From assembly GCA_910577645.1 (NCBI GenBank), contig CAJTOL010000002.1, positions 124,001 through 188,000 on the forward strand: a DNA stretch of 64,000 nucleotides. The letters run 5' to 3'. The position numbers and the translations under genes were made by a program. A model generated the notes under the pieces. That model had not been told where the DNA came from, made no database searches, and saw only the letters and a program-made list of their open reading frames with translations. This DNA comes from an uncultured Lachnospiraceae bacterium (GTDB taxonomy: Bacteria; Bacillota; Clostridia; Lachnospirales; Lachnospiraceae). Shown here piece by piece: positions 60,494 to 64,000 of the stretch. Positions within the stretch are counted from its first letter, which is position 1, and each line of letters starts with the position of its first letter.

Positions 60494-60533
60494 AAAAGGA
60501 ACAAGTGACAAAAAGTAGTCCCTTGTTCCTTTT
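60494..60533 (-). terminator. Hairpin between rpiR-type gene and PTS gene
   Basis: AAAAGGAACAAG and CTTGTTCCTTTT form a 12-bp stem. On the minus strand it is followed by TTTTGCTTT. It lies between the regulator's stop and the PTS start, so it may stop or attenuate readthrough. I saw no BglG-type antiterminator gene in the window. Confidence 0.65.
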
Positions 60534-60548
60534 AAGTAACAGTGTGTT

Positions 60549-61292
60549 TCATACGATTTCTAAATGTCCGCCGGTTCGCCGGTATATTTTTTTGCCTAAA
60601 CGTTCTGCAATACTCATTGCCGGAAGTTGAGAGGTTACGTCATAATCTGCAATTTTCATATAAGTGATATAGTAGGCAATATTATAATCTGATATTTTTG
60701 CGATTGTGCAGTTTTCCGTATTTGTAATACTTAGGATTTGACAATTTTGTTCTTTAAATCGTGTAGTATGGCGGATTGTATCACGGGACTCCCCTGAAAC
60801 GGAAAACACAATTGCAAGAGAATTTTCCAGAAAACGGATTTCTGTAGGGTAATGGGGTTCGTCGATATAGAGACTGAATTTTCCCATACTGGAAAAATTG
60901 CGCGCTCCATATTTTGCTACAATACCGGACATGCCGCTTCCGATAAAAAAAATATGTTTTGCCTTCATAATTACATCTGTCAGCATTTCCAATCTTTGTT
61001 CAAATTCATCGGTTGATGTTTTTTTCAGAAAATCAATTACCTCTGTGACATCATCGGTAATATGGCTTTGGGAAAGATTTAAGGAATATTCTTTCATTTT
61101 CAGTTTAAATTCGCTATAGCCATCACACCCCATTTTCTGACAAAAACGGAGAATTGTAGAAGTTGAAGCATGCACTTCCAAAGCCAGTTCACGAATTCGC
61201 ATATACTTTACCTTGTTCGGATTTTTGATCACATATTCATAGATTTCCAGTTCAAGATTATTTAAGGTTTTAATTTGTTCAACAGAAAACAT
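60549..61292 (-). CDS. RpiR/MurR-family regulator with SIS domain
   Basis: 247 residues from ATG 61292, preceded by GGAGGA; the in-frame extension to 61334 has no RBS. N-terminal HTH (about 1-80, with RIRELALEVHASTSTILRFCQKMG), C-terminal SIS sugar-isomerase domain (about 105-225, IFFIGSGMSGIVAKYG and VFSVSGESRDTIRHT). Binds a phosphosugar and controls the adjacent PTS/GH1 genes and probably the divergent EIIA gene. Confidence 0.9.
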   Translation of the reverse strand: MFSVEQIKTLNNLELEIYEYVIKNPNKVKYMRIRELALEVHASTSTILRFCQKMGCDGYSEFKLKMKEYSLNLSQSHITDDVTEVIDFLKKTSTDEFEQRLEMLTDVIMKAKHIFFIGSGMSGIVAKYGARNFSSMGKFSLYIDEPHYPTEIRFLENSLAIVFSVSGESRDTIRHTTRFKEQNCQILSITNTENCTIAKISDYNIAYYITYMKIADYDVTSQLPAMSIAERLGKKIYRRTGGHLEIV

Positions 61293-61466
61293 ATATTGTC
61301 CTCCTATGCTGGAATGCTTTTCTTCTGAATACAAATCCTGATTTTCCTGTGAGTTCAGTATATATTAATTTACAGGCCTCCGTCAAGTGATTCCAGGGCG
61401 CAGTCACGTGAGAAGATGCCCTGTCGCAACGGCTACAGATTCCATTGAAGAAAGAAAAGTTAATAT

Positions 61467-61495
61467 TTGACATTTTCCTCTATAGTTTGTAAAAT
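61467..61495 (+). promoter_or_regulatory. Promoter of the EIIA gene
   Basis: TTGACA (61467-61472), 17-nt spacer, TAAAAT (61490-61495), 56 nt before the start. A GGGC/GCCC inverted pair (about 61397-61422) lies upstream in the divergent region. Confidence 0.75.
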
Positions 61496-61550
61496 AAGAC
61501 TAAAAGCAGAAAATATTGTTTTCTGGAATGTATGGAGAGGAGAATATCAT

Positions 61551-62072
61551 ATGGGATTATTTGGAAATCTTTTTGGAGGGAAAGGAAAACAGGAGGAGCA
61601 GGCAGGCGGTTCCGGATGTAAGCCGAAGACCGTATACAGCCCTATGGCAGGAACTGCAATTCCTTTGGCAGACGTGGAAGATCCGGTATTTTCTCAGGGA
61701 ATGATGGGCCTTGGGGTAGGAATTATTCCCTCTGAAGGTAAATTATTTGCTCCCGTAGACGGTACTGTTGCCGCCGTATTCCCCACAGGACACGCAGTGG
61801 GAATGGAGACTAAGGACGGAATGGAGCTGCTTTTACATATCGGTATTGACACAGTAGAATTAAAGGGAAAAGGCTTTAAAGCAGTGGTACAGCAGGGTGC
61901 AAAAGTAAAAGCCGGAGATTTGCTGGTAGAATTTGAGCCGGATGTGATCAAAGAAGCCGGTTATAAGGACACTACCATGGTGTTGGTATCTAATGCGGCA
62001 ATGCTGGGACAGATGTCTCAGCCGGTTCTTGGAACGGTAAAGCCCATGGATGAACTGTTTTCTTTCCATTAA
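61551..62072 (+). CDS. PTS glucose-type EIIA component
   Basis: 173 residues from ATG 61551 with GAGAGGAGA upstream; the frame opens earlier (61467) but that stretch contains the promoter. EIIA-Glc fold: YSPMAGTAIPLADVEDPVFSQGMMG, His81 (FPTGHAVGM) and active-site His96 (LLLHIGIDTVELKG). The first 25 residues are a Gly/Lys/Gln-rich extension. It phosphorylates the separate EIIBC at 58999. Confidence 0.92.
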   Translation: MGLFGNLFGGKGKQEEQAGGSGCKPKTVYSPMAGTAIPLADVEDPVFSQGMMGLGVGIIPSEGKLFAPVDGTVAAVFPTGHAVGMETKDGMELLLHIGIDTVELKGKGFKAVVQQGAKVKAGDLLVEFEPDVIKEAGYKDTTMVLVSNAAMLGQMSQPVLGTVKPMDELFSFH

Positions 62073-62134
62073 TTACAGAATAAATGAGAGCAGGGGCTGT
62101 CGGGAAACAACGATTTACGCCCCTGATAGGTAAG

Positions 62135-62210
62135 AAGGAGACAGTCCTTTAGAAGTTCAGGGTTTTTCAAAGCCCTGGATTTTTACCGGACTGTCTCCTT
62201 AAACTTTTTT
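62135..62210 (+). terminator. Branched terminator after the EIIA gene
   Basis: AAGGAGACAGTCC (62135-62147) pairs perfectly with GGACTGTCTCCTT (62188-62200), followed by T6 at 62205-62210. The 40-nt loop carries its own CAGGG/CCCTG stem. Confidence 0.8.
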
Positions 62211-62382
62211 ATTTGATAATTAAAATGGAACTTATAGGAAATATCAATGAAGTAATGAGCGCAAAAAGCCGATTTAAGAATGTAGCAAGGGGATAAGGAA
62301 TGAATGTAGAACACATATGAAAAATTGATTTCGTGATGAAAAGAACCCAATGGAATCAACATTATATTTTAGAAATAAGTAG

Positions 62383-62410
62383 AGCGCTTGCGAAAATGCA
62401 GGCGCTTTTA
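62383..62410 (+). terminator. Second terminator-like hairpin
   Basis: AGCGCTTGC-GAAAA-TGCAGGCGCT (one bulge) followed by TTTTATTAT. No gene precedes it within 300 nt, which suggests that a gene was lost here. Confidence 0.55.
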
Positions 62411-62708
62411 TTATGGGGAAAAATAGGAAGGAGGGAATCCCAACAGCAGGAAGAAAGTCAAAGCCTGCATCAGTTAAGTGGCAAAATAGATTAACAATTT
62501 TATAACAAGTATAAATTTGTTAGATATTTTTTGCAATATATTGATATTGGAGAAAATATAATATTTTTAGACAAAAAACAATACAAACAGCAAAACTGTT
62601 GCATATAGTGAAACAACTCAGGAGAAATCGGGTGAAAGGGAGATTTTTTTATGATATAGTGAAATTACAGAGGGGAAAGGAAAGACAAAAAATGGAGGAG
62701 GAAAAGAT

Positions 62709-63083
62709 ATGCTTCTGAATGAACAACTGGTATTGGAAGTAGGAAACAAAATCCTGAAGGAAGCGGTAACAGAAGCGGATTTGGACGCAGTGTTTCAGGC
62801 CTTTGAGGACATCTGCACCAGCGATGACATCCTTTTATTTACCTTAAAGGATTACACGGAAAGCTTCCAATTCGTATTTGACGAGTATTCCTACGGGATT
62901 GTTTTTGAAAAAGGGGTATGCAAAACGTTAAAGGGAACCATTCCGTTCCCGGATGTTACCTACTGGATTCATAAGGAAGTTGCCCTGGACATTATCAACG
63001 GAAGGGTTTACTCGGCAGTTGCCCATATGAATGGAGATGTGGACTACATTGGCTATAAGGACGGCGCAATCCGGAAATTTTAG
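62709..63083 (+). CDS. Small SCP2-like protein (low-confidence family)
   Basis: 124 residues with RBS GGAGGAA. Alternating helices and strands (DAVFQAFEDI, DILLFTLKDYTESFQFVF, YGIVFEKGVCK), then the stretch IINGRVYSAVAHMNGDVDYIGYKDGAIRKF, which resembles the end of SCP2-type domains (a hydrophobic strand-helix unit). It ends where the oxidoreductase remnant begins, in another frame, so its natural 3' end may have been altered. Confidence 0.55.
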   Translation: MLLNEQLVLEVGNKILKEAVTEADLDAVFQAFEDICTSDDILLFTLKDYTESFQFVFDEYSYGIVFEKGVCKTLKGTIPFPDVTYWIHKEVALDIINGRVYSAVAHMNGDVDYIGYKDGAIRKF

Positions 63084-63774
63084 AGTATACCGCGATTTAT
63101 GATGTAAATTACGAGAACGCAAAGCGGATGGCAAGAAAATATAAGAACAATCCCATGACAGCTTACGAGACATTGGATGAAATGCTGGACAGTGACATTG
63201 ACGCCGTTCTGGTTATGGTGCCTCATATTTTCCACGATGATATTGTAGTAAGATGCGCGGAAAAGAAAAAGCATGTCCTTTGCGAAAAGCCTATGGGAAC
63301 CACTATAGAGGGCAGCCAGAGAATGATTAATGCCTGCAATGGTCAGTTTTACTCAGATGACGCCTCCTTTTAACAGCTTGGAAGTATACGGGACAGAAGG
63401 AACTATTTTCGAAAACCATGCGTGGGAGAAGCCGGTAAGAGTGTATTTCATGACTTCCAAAGACGAGAAGATGCGCCAAAAATGGTACGAGCCGAACTGT
63501 GAGCACGCTCCATTCCCTAAATACTATCCTATTTCTGTAAAACGGGAGGACGAGCATTTTGCAATGTGCGTGCTGGAGAATAAGCAGCCGGAATTTACTC
63601 CCCACCAGGCTATGCATGCAATCGAAGCAATTTTGGCCGGATATTTATCCCATATTGAGAAGCGGCCGGTAAAATGTGAAGAGATCCGTCAGATGGGCAG
63701 GGAAGGAAAAAACTACCAGATTCTGGAAAGGCTGGCATCGTCGATTCTTATTAATAAGAATTTAAAGGAGATTA
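63080..63774 (+). pseudogene. Decayed Gfo/Idh/MocA-family oxidoreductase
   Basis: The frame from 63080 reads LEYTAIYDVNYENAKRMARK, the second part of the Rossmann fold, then DAVLVMVPHIFHDD and KKHVLCEKPMGTT (EKP motif). The first about 30 residues with GxGxxG are missing. After FYSDDASF there is a stop at 63371-63373; the family's C-terminal region (SLEVYGTEGTIF and ILAGYLSHIEKRPVK) follows in a different frame from about 63330. About 130 residues between the two parts are gone. At least two deletions and a frame change make it non-functional. Confidence 0.85.
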
Positions 63775-63776
63775 AA

Positions 63777-64000
63777 ATGGTAGAACCAATATCCCTATAT
63801 GGGGCTTATCCGGGCAAGGGGAGAAAATACAGTGGTTCACTGGAACGTATTTAAGAGTGCCGGAGACATATGCTGGGCGGCAGACCACATTAAGGATGGG
63901 GTGCGGGTGAACGTAGTGTCTCCGGGAACGGTTCTTTCTCCCTCGCTGGAACAGAGAATCCAGTCCGAACCGGATCCGGAAGCCGCTATGAACAACTATG
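63777..64000 (+). pseudogene. Fused gene fragments, including the end region of a short-chain dehydrogenase (runs off window)
   Basis: An ATG at 63777 with AAAGGAG upstream opens a 25-codon frame (MVEPISLYGAYPGKG) of unknown origin. In another frame, open from before 63799 to the window end, WAADHIKDGVRVNVVSPGTV is clearly the segment after the active-site helix of SDR enzymes. The SDR's Rossmann part and its YxxxK motif are not present upstream. This looks like another deletion product next to the oxidoreductase remnant. The 3' end lies outside the window. Confidence 0.55.

Larger units (their letters stand above)
62073..62708 (+). other. 636-nt non-coding region with three hairpin elements
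   Basis: Contains a 7-bp stem CAGGGGC/GCCCCTG (62091-62125), a branched 13-bp stem (62135-62200) with T-run, and an AGCGCTTGC/TGCAGGCGCT hairpin with T-run (62383-62408). From 62411 to 62708 the sequence is AT-rich with the SCP2-like gene's RBS at the end (GGAGGAA at 62694). Only very short open frames are present, so I see no gene. Confidence 0.55.

Noticed and set aside
61467..61550. Longer N-terminus for EIIA
   Set aside because: The -35 and -10 boxes lie in it, and ATG 61551 has a strong RBS.
62221..62296. A 23-codon open frame starting MELIGNINEVM
   Set aside because: Too short, no RBS, and it follows directly after a terminator.

Overview
The window looks like a chromosome segment from an anaerobic, low-to-mid GC Firmicute, most likely a gut-type member of the Lachnospiraceae/Clostridia. 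Supporting signs are an FprA-type flavodiiron protein, a class IB (NAD-linked, PyrK-dependent) dihydroorotate dehydrogenase, strong AGGAGG ribosome binding sites, ATGA gene overlaps, and several sugar ABC, TRAP and PTS systems each with its own regulator. I see no tRNA, rRNA, CRISPR array, complete insertion sequence or phage.

Layout. 1-3.7 kb: the end of an unrecognised gene, two ABC-2 permeases and a small helical protein. 3.7-5.0 kb: fprA, reverse strand. 5.1-9.6 kb: pyrF-pyrK-pyrD-pyrE, with a 28-bp stem hairpin between pyrD and pyrE, then three small membrane proteins. 9.6-11.7 kb: a long M29-like metallopeptidase. 11.7-15.4 kb: purE-purM-purN-purD behind a clear promoter. 15.5-16.4 kb: an AT-rich MNT/HEPN pair. 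16.4-20.7 kb: hybrid histidine kinase, receiver, CheX-like phosphatase and CheY, closed by a terminator. 20.7-22.4 kb: a helical-repeat gene broken by an in-frame TGA, followed by a fragment of a second cheY. 22.5-23.4 kb: an Rpn-type nuclease.

23.5-29.1 kb: a GntR-controlled operon with a sugar-binding lipoprotein, a truncated ABC ATPase, a zinc alcohol dehydrogenase, a 3-hydroxyacyl-CoA-dehydrogenase-like enzyme and a lactonase. 29.1-35.5 kb: AraC regulator, GH31 glycosidase and a TRAP transporter, then three back-to-back hairpins. 35.7-43.4 kb: ogt, a DUF5610-like protein, a SWIM-SNF2 ATPase, a coiled-coil protein, a SpoU methylase and an autoinhibited Fic protein. 43.5-49.5 kb: ridA, a fold-III PLP enzyme, a nitrilase-family amidase, a DUF3100 membrane pair and an M20 amidohydrolase, with a YheO/DauR-like regulator facing it. 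49.6-55.7 kb: AraC regulator, ABC sugar importer, PHP phosphoesterase and PhnP-like metallohydrolase. 55.7-57.4 kb: a YHYH secreted protein and an EamA transporter. 57.5-62.1 kb: beta-glucoside PTS, GH1 phosphoglucosidase, RpiR regulator and EIIA. 62.1-64 kb: hairpins, an SCP2-like gene and decayed dehydrogenase fragments.

The best candidate for an undescribed system is the six-gene ridA/fold-III PLP/amidase/DUF3100/M20 operon, which reads as a self-contained route for uptake, deacylation and deamination of a derivatised (possibly D-) amino acid. Next are the ABC-PHP-PhnP locus, which suggests import of a phosphodiester or cyclic phosphate, and the output-less kinase/CheX/CheY operon. The window also carries several lesions: an in-frame stop, two likely frameshifts, a truncated ABC ATPase, a cheY remnant and an oxidoreductase pseudogene. 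All assignments come from reading the sequence; no database search was run.
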